DNA of 6,353 nucleotides from Actinomycetes bacterium (GCA_023426865.1 JAEZBT010000079.1:1-6353), one strand, 5' to 3'; counted from the stretch's first letter, positions 1-5,922 are shown. Notes: generated by a model from the letters alone, not told the origin. Made by a program: numbers and translations.

Positions 1-1322
1 GCGCCGGGCAGCAGGACCGCGAACTCGTCACCGCCGAGCCGGCCGACGATGTCGCCCGGCCGGGACGCCCGGCGCAGGCGCGTGGCCACCTCGCGGAGCA
101 CCTGGTCGCCGGCCTGGTGGCCCAGCCGGTCGTTGATCTCCTTGAAGGAGTCCATGTCGACGAAGAGCACGCTCACGGTGGCCTGCGCCTCGTCGGTCAG
201 CGCAAGCTCGAGGGCCGTGGTGAAGGCCGCCCGGTTCGCCAGACCGGTGAGGGTGTCGGTCGTCGCCCGCTCGGTGAGGGCGTCGTGCGCGGCCGCGACC
301 GCGTACGCCAGCTCCATGTGGTTGGCGAGGTTCTTCAGTGCCGCGGCGACCGCCGACGGGACCGCACCGGGCGCCCCGACGAGCAGCCAGCTGCGCAGCC
401 CGAGCCGGGGCACGACGGGCAGGGTCAGGGCGAGCCAGACGAGCCGCTCGCCGACGGCCGCGTCCAGGAGGGCCGTGTCGGCCACCGGCTGCTCGACCGA
501 TCCGCGCTCCTCGGGGCCGTCGACCACGACCTCGACCGGCAGCCACTGCGGCGGCTCGGCCCACGGACCGCGCAGGCCCTGCACCGCGAGCGCGTCACCG
601 ACCAGGTCCACCTTCGCGATCCGCAGCCCGGGCACCGCGGCGCAGAAACCCTCGTCGGCAGCGGTCGCGACCCGCCTGATCGACGTCCCGTCCGTCACGC
701 CCAGGAGCTGTTCGATCGCGGCCGCGTAGACCCCCGCGACGGCGTCGCGCGTCCTGCGCTCGCGGAGCATCCAGGCGAGGCGGCGGGCGACGACGACCGT
801 CAGGAAGAGCATCGGCACCGTCGCGAAGGCGTGCAGGGCCTCGTCGTTGCCGACGTGGTCCCCCACGTGCGGCCAGAGCGCGAGCGCGGCGCCGATCGCG
901 ACCGCGTAGGCGACCGGACGCAGGTAGGCCCGCAGCGTCGAGCCGGTCAGCGATCGGAACCACAGCGCGGAGACCAGCGCCGCCACGATGGCCGACGGCA
1001 CGTCGCAGGTCACGGCCATCGCGAACACGGCCAGGGAGTCGACGACGTCGGCGGCCACCGTGGTCCGCCCCCGCACGTAGCCGACGGTCCACGACACGGC
1101 GATCACGGCGCCGCCGAGCAGCACGACGACCGCCTCGACGGGGCCGGCGGTCAGCAGCGGGAGGGGCAGCGTGACGGCGAGCGAGAGGAGCGCGAGCCGC
1201 GCGAACAGCCAGCGGGTGTTGGGCAGCGCACCGGACGGTCTGGCGAGAGCGGCCCGGGCGCGCCGGAGCGCACCGCGGGGCAGCGGTTCGGCCGTGGTGC
1301 TCGTGGGGGAGGCGAGCGTCAC
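1..1322 (-). CDS. Membrane-anchored GGDEF diguanylate cyclase, 3' end cut by the window edge
   Basis: The visible 440 residues start at GTG 1322, with a GAAGGA ribosome site 5 bp upstream (1328-1333). Domains in order: a basic N-tail (about 1-38); four to six hydrophobic segments (about 40-59, 63-82, 92-123, 136-151, 165-182); a soluble stretch of about 200-325 that looks like a diverged GAF-type sensor; and a GGDEF domain from about 350. The catalytic domain shows DTLTGLANR (356-364), FVDMD with metal-binding D389, the signature GGDEF at 430-434, and an RxxD inhibitory I-site (RPGD, 421-424) exactly five residues before it. By family knowledge it makes cyclic di-GMP from two GTP at the inner membrane, with product feedback inhibition. 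The last half of the GGDEF domain, and any EAL domain, lie outside the window. The enzyme class is firm; the signal sensed is unknown. The VOC gene lies 141 bp upstream on the same strand. Confidence 0.9.
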   Translation of the reverse strand, partial: MTLASPTSTTAEPLPRGALRRARAALARPSGALPNTRWLFARLALLSLAVTLPLPLLTAGPVEAVVVLLGGAVIAVSWTVGYVRGRTTVAADVVDSLAVFAMAVTCDVPSAIVAALVSALWFRSLTGSTLRAYLRPVAYAVAIGAALALWPHVGDHVGNDEALHAFATVPMLFLTVVVARRLAWMLRERRTRDAVAGVYAAAIEQLLGVTDGTSIRRVATAADEGFCAAVPGLRIAKVDLVGDALAVQGLRGPWAEPPQWLPVEVVVDGPEERGSVEQPVADTALLDAAVGERLVWLALTLPVVPRLGLRSWLLVGAPGAVPSAVAAALKNLANHMELAYAVAAAHDALTERATTDTLTGLANRAAFTTALELALTDEAQATVSVLFVDMDSFKEINDRLGHQAGDQVLREVATRLRRASRPGDIVGRLGGDEFAVLLPG

Positions 1323-1327
1323 GCGGG

Positions 1328-1333
1328 TCCTTC
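1328..1333 (-). promoter_or_regulatory. Ribosome binding site fixing the GTG start of the GGDEF gene
   Basis: The minus strand reads GAAGGA followed by 5 bases and then GTG at 1322. No ATG in this frame comes as early with a comparable site, so the GTG start rests on this motif. Confidence 0.65.
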
Positions 1334-1463
1334 GGTCGTCGGCGCGGCAGCGTGGGGGTGCGCTGCCGACCCGCGTCGCGACGGGTTGTCACCGTAACGC
1401 CCGGAGCGTCCCGGATGCACCGGCCATAGCGGGTGATTCTGCGCCACCCTCCCCGACCCCGCC

Positions 1464-1949
1464 TCAGTGCGCGGCGAGCACCCCGTCGTGCGCGGCCCGG
1501 ATCTCGCCGATGTCCAGCTTGACCTGGCGCATCATCGTGGCCATCGCGCGCTGCCCGGCCTCGCCCGGCGCGAAGACCAGGTCGTCCAGGCCCTTCGGCA
1601 CGACCTGCCAGGCCACCCCGAACCGGTCCCGGAGCCAGCCGCACTGGCTGGGTTCGCCGCCGTCGGCCAGCAGCGCGTCCCAGTACCGGTCGACCTCCGC
1701 CTGGTCGTCGCACTCGAGGAAGAAGGAGAACGCCTCGTCGAGGGTGAAGGACGGCCCGGCGTTGAGCGCCGTCACGCGGTGCCCGTCGAGCTCGAGCTCG
1801 ACGACGAACACGGTCCCCTCGTCGACGTCGGGCACGCCGGCGGGGGCGCGCCGGACCGAGAGGATCTGCGAGTTCGGGACGATCGAGGTCCAGAACCGGG
1901 CGGCTTCCTCGGCCTGGTGGTCGAACCAGAGATGCGTGTGGACGGACAT
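1464..1949 (-). CDS. PhnB-like VOC-superfamily protein (3-dmu-9_3-mt family)
   Basis: A 161-residue protein of the small VOC/glyoxalase-fold family often annotated as '3-demethylubiquinone-9 3-methyltransferase' or PhnB-like. It carries that family's run of signatures: WFDHQAEEAARFW (8-20) with a following PNSQI; LNAGPSF (62-68); ECDDQAEVDRYW (79-90); GGEPSQCGWLRDRFGVAWQVVP (97-118); and a C-terminal RQVKLDIGEI helix (141-150). The length is normal for one family unit. The name is historical: members are not shown to be methyltransferases, and the substrate here is unknown. The ATG at 1949 is chosen because GAGGGAGA lies 5 bp upstream and the family consensus starts there. The frame stays open to 2078, but the extra residues resemble nothing and would run through intergenic repeats. 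It lies 161 bp downstream of folD on the same strand. Confidence 0.85.
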   Translation of the reverse strand: MSVHTHLWFDHQAEEAARFWTSIVPNSQILSVRRAPAGVPDVDEGTVFVVELELDGHRVTALNAGPSFTLDEAFSFFLECDDQAEVDRYWDALLADGGEPSQCGWLRDRFGVAWQVVPKGLDDLVFAPGEAGQRAMATMMRQVKLDIGEIRAAHDGVLAAH

Positions 1950-1954
1950 GGCGG

Positions 1955-1962
1955 TCTCCCTC
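1955..1962 (-). promoter_or_regulatory. Ribosome binding site deciding the VOC gene start
   Basis: GAGGGAGA on the minus strand, 5 bases before ATG 1949. It supports the internal ATG over the longer in-frame start at 2078. Confidence 0.6.
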
Positions 1963-2030
1963 GGCTGCGGTCGGGCTGTCGAGCGGGCAGACCACCCGGG
2001 TGCCGGGAACTCATCGGCCCGTGCACCTCC

Positions 2031-2097
2031 CGAGTGGAACGAACCTGGAGCAGAACGTTCCACTCGACGCCAGATCACTGCACTGACGTTCCACTCG
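2031..2097. repeat. Inverted plus direct copies of a 13-bp intergenic repeat (CGAGTGGAACGTT type)
   Basis: Three copies of an 11-bp core lie between folD and the VOC gene. CGAGTGGAACG is at 2031-2041, and its exact reverse complement CGTTCCACTCG is at 2056-2066 and again at 2087-2097. The first two form a perfect 11-bp inverted repeat with a 14-nt spacer, able to fold as a hairpin in RNA read from either strand. The third is a direct copy 31 bp after the second. The core differs at only two of 13 positions from the tandem unit at 5014-5066, so both sites belong to one family. Possible roles are a 3' end structure for glyA-folD, protein-binding sites upstream of the VOC gene, or an inert dispersed repeat. 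No T-tract follows on the minus strand, which argues against a simple intrinsic terminator. Confidence 0.85.
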
Positions 2098-2110
2098 GGG
2101 GTGATCGGGG

Positions 2111-2989
2111 CTAGAGGGTCGCCTCGGCGGCCTCCACCACGTTCGCCAGGAGCATCGCGCGCGTCATCGGCCCGACCCCGCCCGGGTTGGGCGAGAGCCA
2201 GCCTGCGACGTCGCCCACCTCGGGCTCGACGTCGCCGACCAGGCGCGTGCGCCCGCTGTCCACGTCCACCTGCCGCGAGACCCCGACGTCGAGCACGATC
2301 GCCCCGGGGGCGACGTCCTCCGCGCGCACGATGCCGGGCACGCCGGCCGCGGCGACGATGACGTCCGCCGTCCGCAGGTGCGCGTCGAGCTCGCGGGTGC
2401 CGGTGTGCGTGAGCGTCACCGTCGCGTTGTGCTCACGCCGCGTGAGGAGCAGCCCGATCGACCGCCCGACGGTGGTCCCCCGCCCGACGACGACGACGTG
2501 CTTGCCCGCCACCGCGAGGCCGTACCGCCCCATGAGCTCGAGGCAGGCGCGGGGCGTGCACGGCAGCGGCGACGTCAGCGGCTCGTTCACGCGCAGCACC
2601 AGGCGCCCGAGGTTGGTCGGGTGCAGGCCGTCGGCGTCCTTGGCCGGGTCGATGCGCTCGAGCAGCGGCCCGGGGTCGATCCCCTTCGGCAGCGGCAGCT
2701 GGACGATGTAGCCGGTGCACCGCGGGTCCGCGTTGAGCCGGTCGATCGCCGCCTCGACATCGGCCGTGGTCGCGTCCGCGGGGAGGTCCTCGCGGATCGA
2801 GTCGATGCCGACCTCGGCGCAGTCGCGGTGCTTGCCCGCGACATACGCCTGCGAGCCCGGGTCGTCGCCGACGAGCACCGTGCCCAGCCCGCACGCGATG
2901 CCGCGCTCGCGCAGCGCCGCCACACGGACCGCCAGCTCGCCCTTGATCGCCGCGGCGGTCGCCTTGCCGTCGAGCAGCTGGGCGGTCAC
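2111..2989 (-). CDS. folD: Bifunctional methylenetetrahydrofolate dehydrogenase / methenyltetrahydrofolate cyclohydrolase
   Basis: A 292-residue, full-length FolD. It interconverts 5,10-methylene-THF, 5,10-methenyl-THF and 10-formyl-THF with NADP(H) in the cytosol, supplying formyl groups for purine and fMet-tRNA synthesis. The sequence shows the catalytic YVAGK (Y49, K53), VQLPLP with Q97, the KDADGLHP loop (D120), a Rossmann-type VVVVGRGTTVGRSIGLLL (165-182) as in actinobacterial FolDs, and the C-terminal PNPGGVGPMTRAMLL signature. The start is GTG at 2989; its first base and the next three (GTGA) overlap the glyA stop codon. There is no strong Shine-Dalgarno site before it, so translation is probably coupled to glyA. 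glyA makes the methylene-THF that FolD uses, so the two are consecutive steps. Expression should follow the ZTP riboswitch upstream of glyA. Confidence 0.97.
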   Translation of the reverse strand: MTAQLLDGKATAAAIKGELAVRVAALRERGIACGLGTVLVGDDPGSQAYVAGKHRDCAEVGIDSIREDLPADATTADVEAAIDRLNADPRCTGYIVQLPLPKGIDPGPLLERIDPAKDADGLHPTNLGRLVLRVNEPLTSPLPCTPRACLELMGRYGLAVAGKHVVVVGRGTTVGRSIGLLLTRREHNATVTLTHTGTRELDAHLRTADVIVAAAGVPGIVRAEDVAPGAIVLDVGVSRQVDVDSGRTRLVGDVEPEVGDVAGWLSPNPGGVGPMTRAMLLANVVEAAEATL

Positions 2990-4293
2990 TGCTGCAGGCC
3001 CGGGTACAGCGGGAACTCGGCGGTCAGCCTGCCGACCCGCGCCCGCAGGGCGGCGACGTCGGCCGCCTGTCCGTCCACGAGGGCGGTGGCGATGATGTCG
3101 GCGACCTCGCGGAACTCGGCCTCGCCGAAGCCGCGCGTCGCGAGCGCCGGGGTGCCGATCCGCAGGCCGGAGGTCACGCGCGGCGGGCGCGGGTCGAACG
3201 GCACCGCGTTGCGGTTCACGGTGATGCCGGCGGCGTGCAGGAGGTCCTCGGCCTGCTGGCCGTCGAGCGGCGACTCGCGCAGGTCCACCAGGACCAGGTG
3301 CACGTCGGTGCCGCCGGTGAGCACGGAGACGCCGGCGCCGGCGACGTCGGGCGCGGCGAGGCGCTCGGCCAGGATCTGCGCGCCGTCGAGGGTGCGCTGC
3401 TGGCGGGCGCGGAACTCCTCCGACGCCGCGATCTTGAAGGCCGTCGCCTTGGCGGCGATCACGTGCATGAGCGGGCCGCCCTGCTGGCCGGGGAACACCG
3501 CGGAGTCGATCTTCTTCGCGTGCTCCTCCTTGGACAGGATGAAGCCGGAGCGGGGGCCGCCGATGGTCTTGTGCACGGTCGAGGAGACGACGTCGGCGTG
3601 CGGCACGGGCGACGGGTGCAGGCCCGCCGCGACGAGGCCCGCGAAGTGCGCCATGTCGACCCAGAGCGCGGCGCCCACCTCGCGCGCGATCTCGGCGAAG
3701 GCCGCGAAGTCGAGGTGCCGCGGGTAGGCCGACCAGCCGGCGATGATGACGCGCGGCCGGCGCTCGAGGGCCGTGGCCCGCACGACGTCCATGTCCACGC
3801 GGAACGTGGTCGGGTCCACCTGGTACGACGCGACGTCGTAGAGCCGACCGGAGAAGTTGATCTTCATGCCGTGCGTGAGGTGGCCGCCGTGCGCGAGCTC
3901 CAGGCCGAGGATCGTGTCGCCGGCGGTGGCGAGCGCGTGCAGGACGGCGGCGTTCGCCTGCGCGCCGGCGTGCGGCTGGACGTTGGCGTGGTCGGCGCCG
4001 AACAGCGCCTTCGCCCGCGCGATCGCCAGGTTCTCGGCGACGTCGACGAACTCGCAGCCGCCGTAGTACCGCTTGCCGGGGTAGCCCTCGGCGTACTTGT
4101 TGGTGAGCACGGAGCCCTGCGCCTGGAGCACCGCGCGGGGCACGAAGTTCTCGCTCGCGATCATCTCGAGCGTCTCGCGCTGGCGGCCCAGCTCGAGCTC
4201 GAGGACCTCGGCGATCTCGGGGTCGACCTCGGCGAGCGGAGCGTCGAGGACGCGGTCGCGGGAGGCGGGGGCGGAGTCGGGGTTGGCGGTCAT
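2986..4293 (-). CDS. glyA: Serine hydroxymethyltransferase
   Basis: A 435-residue PLP enzyme of fold type I that converts serine and THF to glycine and 5,10-methylene-THF, the main entry of one-carbon units. Visible landmarks: the IASENF motif (45-50), NKYAEGYPGKRYYGG (65-79), WVDMAHFAGLV with D213 and H216 near the cofactor, the PLP-lysine segment SSTVHKTIGGPRSG (237-250) with K242 as Schiff-base lysine, FPGQQGGPLMH (267-277), and TSGLRIGTPA with the carboxylate-binding arginine R378. The length is normal for a bacterial SHMT. The ATG at 4293 has GAGGAG 4 bp upstream. The gene is first in a two-gene operon, with its stop overlapping the folD start. A ZTP riboswitch occupies the 195-bp leader, so expression is expected to rise when 10-formyl-THF runs short. 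Confidence 0.98.
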   Translation of the reverse strand: MTANPDSAPASRDRVLDAPLAEVDPEIAEVLELELGRQRETLEMIASENFVPRAVLQAQGSVLTNKYAEGYPGKRYYGGCEFVDVAENLAIARAKALFGADHANVQPHAGAQANAAVLHALATAGDTILGLELAHGGHLTHGMKINFSGRLYDVASYQVDPTTFRVDMDVVRATALERRPRVIIAGWSAYPRHLDFAAFAEIAREVGAALWVDMAHFAGLVAAGLHPSPVPHADVVSSTVHKTIGGPRSGFILSKEEHAKKIDSAVFPGQQGGPLMHVIAAKATAFKIAASEEFRARQQRTLDGAQILAERLAAPDVAGAGVSVLTGGTDVHLVLVDLRESPLDGQQAEDLLHAAGITVNRNAVPFDPRPPRVTSGLRIGTPALATRGFGEAEFREVADIIATALVDGQAADVAALRARVGRLTAEFPLYPGLQQ

Positions 4294-4345
4294 CGTTCTC
4301 CTCGATCAGCAGTGCGAGCCGGGGCGCGCACGTGGTGGGCGACCC

Positions 4346-4430
4346 GGGGCCCAGGCGTACGACCCCTCGTCAGCTGCTGCGTCGCTCCCCGGTGGTTCCC
4401 CACCTGACCTGTCCGCCAGTCGCGACCCGG
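4346..4430 (-). ncRNA. ZTP (pfl) riboswitch in the glyA-folD leader
   Basis: The minus strand carries the conserved parts of the pfl/ZTP aptamer in order. The 5' P1 strand GGGTCGC (4428-4422) is followed by GACTGGCGGA (4421-4412). A hairpin GGTGG-GGAA-CCACC (4404-4391) comes next, then GGGGAGCGAC (4390-4381), whose GCGAC closes P1 against GTCGC (4426-4422). A linker leads to a GGGG/CCCC hairpin whose loop holds the hallmark CGCCTGGGC (4357-4349). GGCG (4417-4414) can pair with CGCC (4357-4354) as the family pseudoknot. By family knowledge the RNA binds ZTP/ZMP, the purine intermediate that builds up when 10-formyl-THF is low, and turns folate genes on. glyA and folD are typical targets. About 50 nt separate the aptamer from the glyA start. 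I see no hairpin followed by a U-run, so control may act on translation or through a Rho-type mechanism. Confidence 0.93.
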
Positions 4431-4433
4431 CCC

Positions 4434-4439
4434 AGGGTA
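4434..4439 (-). promoter_or_regulatory. Candidate -10 box for the glyA-folD transcript
   Basis: TACCCT on the minus strand fits the actinobacterial TANNNT pattern. Transcription starting about 7 nt on would begin at the first G's of the riboswitch P1 stem, which is a plausible geometry. No convincing -35 hexamer lies at the expected distance, so this is weak. Confidence 0.3.
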
Positions 4440-4474
4440 GCAAGGCCGCGCGGCACGACGCCGCGGCATTTCTC

Positions 4475-4488
4475 CGCCCCGGGGGGCG
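4475..4488. terminator. Possible GC hairpin just after the GNAT stop codon
   Basis: CGCCCC (4475-4480) and GGGGCG (4483-4488) can pair directly after the GNAT stop at 4489-4491. The loop is tight, so the true stem is probably shorter, and no T-run follows. It may separate the GNAT gene from glyA, but GC-rich palindromes are common at this base composition. Confidence 0.25.
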
Positions 4489-4986
4489 TCAGCCGCCCGT
4501 CGGGAGGCTGCCGCCGGGGCCGAGGATCCGGCGCAGGTAGGCGTAGGTGAGGTCGCCGAGCGCCTCGTTCTCGCCCTCGTAGGCGTCGGCGAGGTTGTGC
4601 ACGGCGTCGCGCGCGGTGAACACCCACACCTCGGAGGTCTCCGGGGGCAGGTACGGCGGGATCGCGAGCAGGAGCTGGGTGCCGATCCCCTTGCCCTGCA
4701 TGTCCGGGACGACGGCGAGCCGGCCGAGCGTGGCCTTCGTGCCCTCGACCTCGACGCGGATCGAGCCGACCATCCGGGCGTCCACCCAGGCGGCGAGCGT
4801 GACGACGTCGGTGCGCTCGAGGTCGGTGTGGAGCTCGTCGAGCGTCTGGGTCAGCGGGGGGATGAAGGGGTCGCCGTACTCCTGGGCCTCCGCCACGAAC
4901 GCGGCACGCCGCAGCGTCAGCAGCTCGCCGGCCTCGTCCGTGTCGACGACGTCGATCCTCACCTCGGGCGCATCCATGCCGGACAT
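4489..4986 (-). CDS. GNAT-family N-acetyltransferase
   Basis: A 165-residue single-domain GNAT protein. The acetyl-CoA pyrophosphate-binding motif A is clear: LGRLAVVPDMQGKGIGTQLLLAI (87-109), with the Q-x-x-G-x-G core at 97-102 following the beta-4 strand. The preceding MVGSIRVEVEG (72-82) is the expected beta hairpin, and the C-terminal half (EVWVFTA and an AYEGENEALGDLTYAYLR helix) completes the fold. Such enzymes move an acetyl group from acetyl-CoA to an amine; the acceptor cannot be read from sequence. Two in-frame starts compete, ATG 4986 and ATG 4977, and neither has a Shine-Dalgarno site, so a leaderless or weakly initiated message is possible. The first unit of a tandem repeat array lies 7 bp upstream of 4986. 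The gene reads towards glyA but is separated from it by 195 bp that include a separate riboswitch-controlled leader. Confidence 0.85.
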   Translation of the reverse strand: MSGMDAPEVRIDVVDTDEAGELLTLRRAAFVAEAQEYGDPFIPPLTQTLDELHTDLERTDVVTLAAWVDARMVGSIRVEVEGTKATLGRLAVVPDMQGKGIGTQLLLAIPPYLPPETSEVWVFTARDAVHNLADAYEGENEALGDLTYAYLRRILGPGGSLPTGG

Positions 4987-4993
4987 CGTGGCA

Positions 4994-5133
4994 CGTGTGG
5001 CGCACCACCTGCGCGTGTGGAGCGTTCACGCCACGTGTGGAGCGTTCGCGCCGCGTGTGGAGCGTTGTCGACCGACACGCCCGCGTGTCACGTGAGGAAC
5101 GCTCCACACCCGGGAGGAACGCTCCACACCCGG
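4994..5133. repeat. Two-armed array of 20-bp tandem repeats around a small hairpin
   Basis: In plus orientation CGTGTGGAGCGTT occurs at 5014-5026, 5034-5046 and 5054-5066, an exact 20-bp period. A degenerate unit sharing only CGTGTGG starts one period earlier at 4994. GACACG (5074-5079) and CGTGTC (5084-5089) form a small hairpin with a 4-nt loop. Two back-to-back identical 20-bp units, GAGGAACGCTCCACACCCGG (5094-5113 and 5114-5133), then carry the reverse complement AACGCTCCACAC (5098-5109, 5118-5129). The arms can pair as a long imperfect stem in RNA, or serve as protein sites about two helical turns apart. The array fills the gap between the TetR gene's 3' end and the GNAT start. It is not CRISPR: the units are too short and have no unique spacers. 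Its function is unknown. Confidence 0.92.
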
Positions 5134-5168
5134 GGGCAAGGGCAAGGGCAAGGGGAAGGGGAAGGGGG
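5132..5168 (+). repeat. Six-run G tract of 6-bp period with strong G-quadruplex potential
   Basis: Six G-runs (5132-5136, 5140-5142, 5146-5148, 5152-5155, 5158-5161, 5164-5168) are separated by CAA, CAA, CAA, AA and AA. Five tandem hexamers, three GGGCAA then two GGGGAA, fill 5134-5163. This satisfies the usual four-runs-with-short-loops rule with two runs to spare. It begins 2 bp past the stop codon of the TetR gene and joins the inverted repeat array. The G-rich strand is the template for the TetR gene, so a fold here could hinder polymerase leaving that gene. The short tandem repeat may also vary in copy number by slippage. Confidence 0.85.
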
Positions 5169-5170
5169 CG

Positions 5171-5911
5171 TCAGGCCTCGCGTGGGACGTACTCGATGCC
5201 CAGGGTGTGCACGACGGCGTGCAGCTCGGCCTCGAAGTACGGCTCGACGTCGGCGAACATGAACTCGAGCTGGCCCAGGACCTCCAGCGCGATCACCGAG
5301 TACAGCCGCACCCACGCGTGCGCGAAGACCCAGACGGCGCCGTCCGGGACCTCGACCCGGATCAGTCGCCGCAGCGACGAGAGCTGCTCGACGACGTCGC
5401 GCGGCAGGTGCTCCTCGTCGGGCAGCTCGATGGGCTGCCCCTCGGTCCAGAGGTCGACGAACAGGTCCAGGAAGAGGCGGGCGAACGACTGGCTGTGACT
5501 GCACTCGTCGGCCCACTCGGCCTGCGCCTGACCGGCGAACGCGACAGGCCCGGGACCCTTCGAGCGGAAGATCAGGCCGAACTCCGCAGGATGCGCGACG
5601 GCCCAGTCGCGGAAGGCCCGGATCGCGACGTGGACGCGCGTGGCCAGGTCACCCCCGGCGCCCGCCAACCGCGCGTCGATCTCCTCGGCGACCTCGTGCA
5701 CGAACTCGTGGCACATCTCCTGCGTGAGGGCTTCGAGGCTCTCGAAGTAGCGGTAGAGGCCGGGGGCGGTCATGCCCATCTCGCGCGCGATCCCGCGCAG
5801 GCTCAGGTCCGCGCCGCCGGACGCGACGAGCTGACGCCGGGCGACGTCCTTGATCTCGGCCTCGGTTGCGGCGCGCTGGCGGTCCCGGCGCGACTCCGTC
5901 GTCGTCGTCAT
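5171..5911 (-). CDS. TetR-family transcriptional regulator with a WHG-type C-terminal domain
   Basis: A 246-residue regulator. The N-terminal TetR domain has the helix-turn-helix LSLRGIAREMGMTAPGLYRYF (36-56), preceded by a helix rich in Arg and Glu. The ligand-binding half contains FRDWAVAHPAEFGLIF (100-115), typical of the WHG/TetR_C_33 domain found in actinobacterial repressors. The ATG at 5911 is chosen because GGAGGA sits 5 bp upstream and the residues that follow are the usual short basic lead-in. The in-frame ATG at 5977 would lie next to the operator and promoter. It is divergent from the MMPL gene over a 163-bp gap holding a 21-bp palindrome, the normal arrangement for a local repressor of itself and a membrane transporter. 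The inducer is unknown; a hydrophobic small molecule is plausible for this pairing. Confidence 0.92.
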   Translation of the reverse strand: MTTTTESRRDRQRAATEAEIKDVARRQLVASGGADLSLRGIAREMGMTAPGLYRYFESLEALTQEMCHEFVHEVAEEIDARLAGAGGDLATRVHVAIRAFRDWAVAHPAEFGLIFRSKGPGPVAFAGQAQAEWADECSHSQSFARLFLDLFVDLWTEGQPIELPDEEHLPRDVVEQLSSLRRLIRVEVPDGAVWVFAHAWVRLYSVIALEVLGQLEFMFADVEPYFEAELHAVVHTLGIEYVPREA

Positions 5912-5916
5912 GACCC

Positions 5917-5922
5917 TCCTCC
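5917..5922 (-). promoter_or_regulatory. Strong ribosome binding site deciding the TetR start
   Basis: GGAGGA on the minus strand, 5 bases upstream of ATG 5911. It settles the choice against the upstream in-frame ATG at 5977, which lacks such a site. Confidence 0.7.

Noticed and set aside
117..1397. Long plus-strand open frame opposite the GGDEF gene
   Set aside because: Its product is a low-complexity Arg/Gly/Asp-rich string with no fold signature, while the minus frame gives an intact GGDEF protein. Long antisense frames are expected at this G+C content.
1323..1463. Promoter or RNA element in the gap upstream of the GGDEF gene
   Set aside because: A TACGGT box and a weak ACCCG/CGGGT stem around 1368-1385 are visible, but no -35 partner or known motif supports them.
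595..1995. 466-residue minus-strand frame spanning the VOC gene and part of the GGDEF gene
   Set aside because: It runs out of frame through two recognisable proteins and an intergenic gap, with Arg/Ala-rich composition.
2031..2066. Intrinsic terminator of the glyA-folD operon
   Set aside because: The 11-bp inverted repeat would fold, but no T-run follows on the minus strand and its arm recurs as a direct copy and in the other array, so it is better called a repeat family member.
3235..4407. 390-residue plus-strand frame opposite glyA and the riboswitch
   Set aside because: It is the antisense shadow of glyA; the product is valine/arginine-rich without motifs.
4370..5107. 245-residue minus frame covering the GNAT gene and the repeat array
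   Set aside because: It is out of frame with the conserved QGKGIG motif and would translate the tandem repeats and the riboswitch.
4994..5133. CRISPR array
   Set aside because: Units are 20 bp head to tail with no unique spacers, orientation reverses halfway, and no cas gene is nearby.
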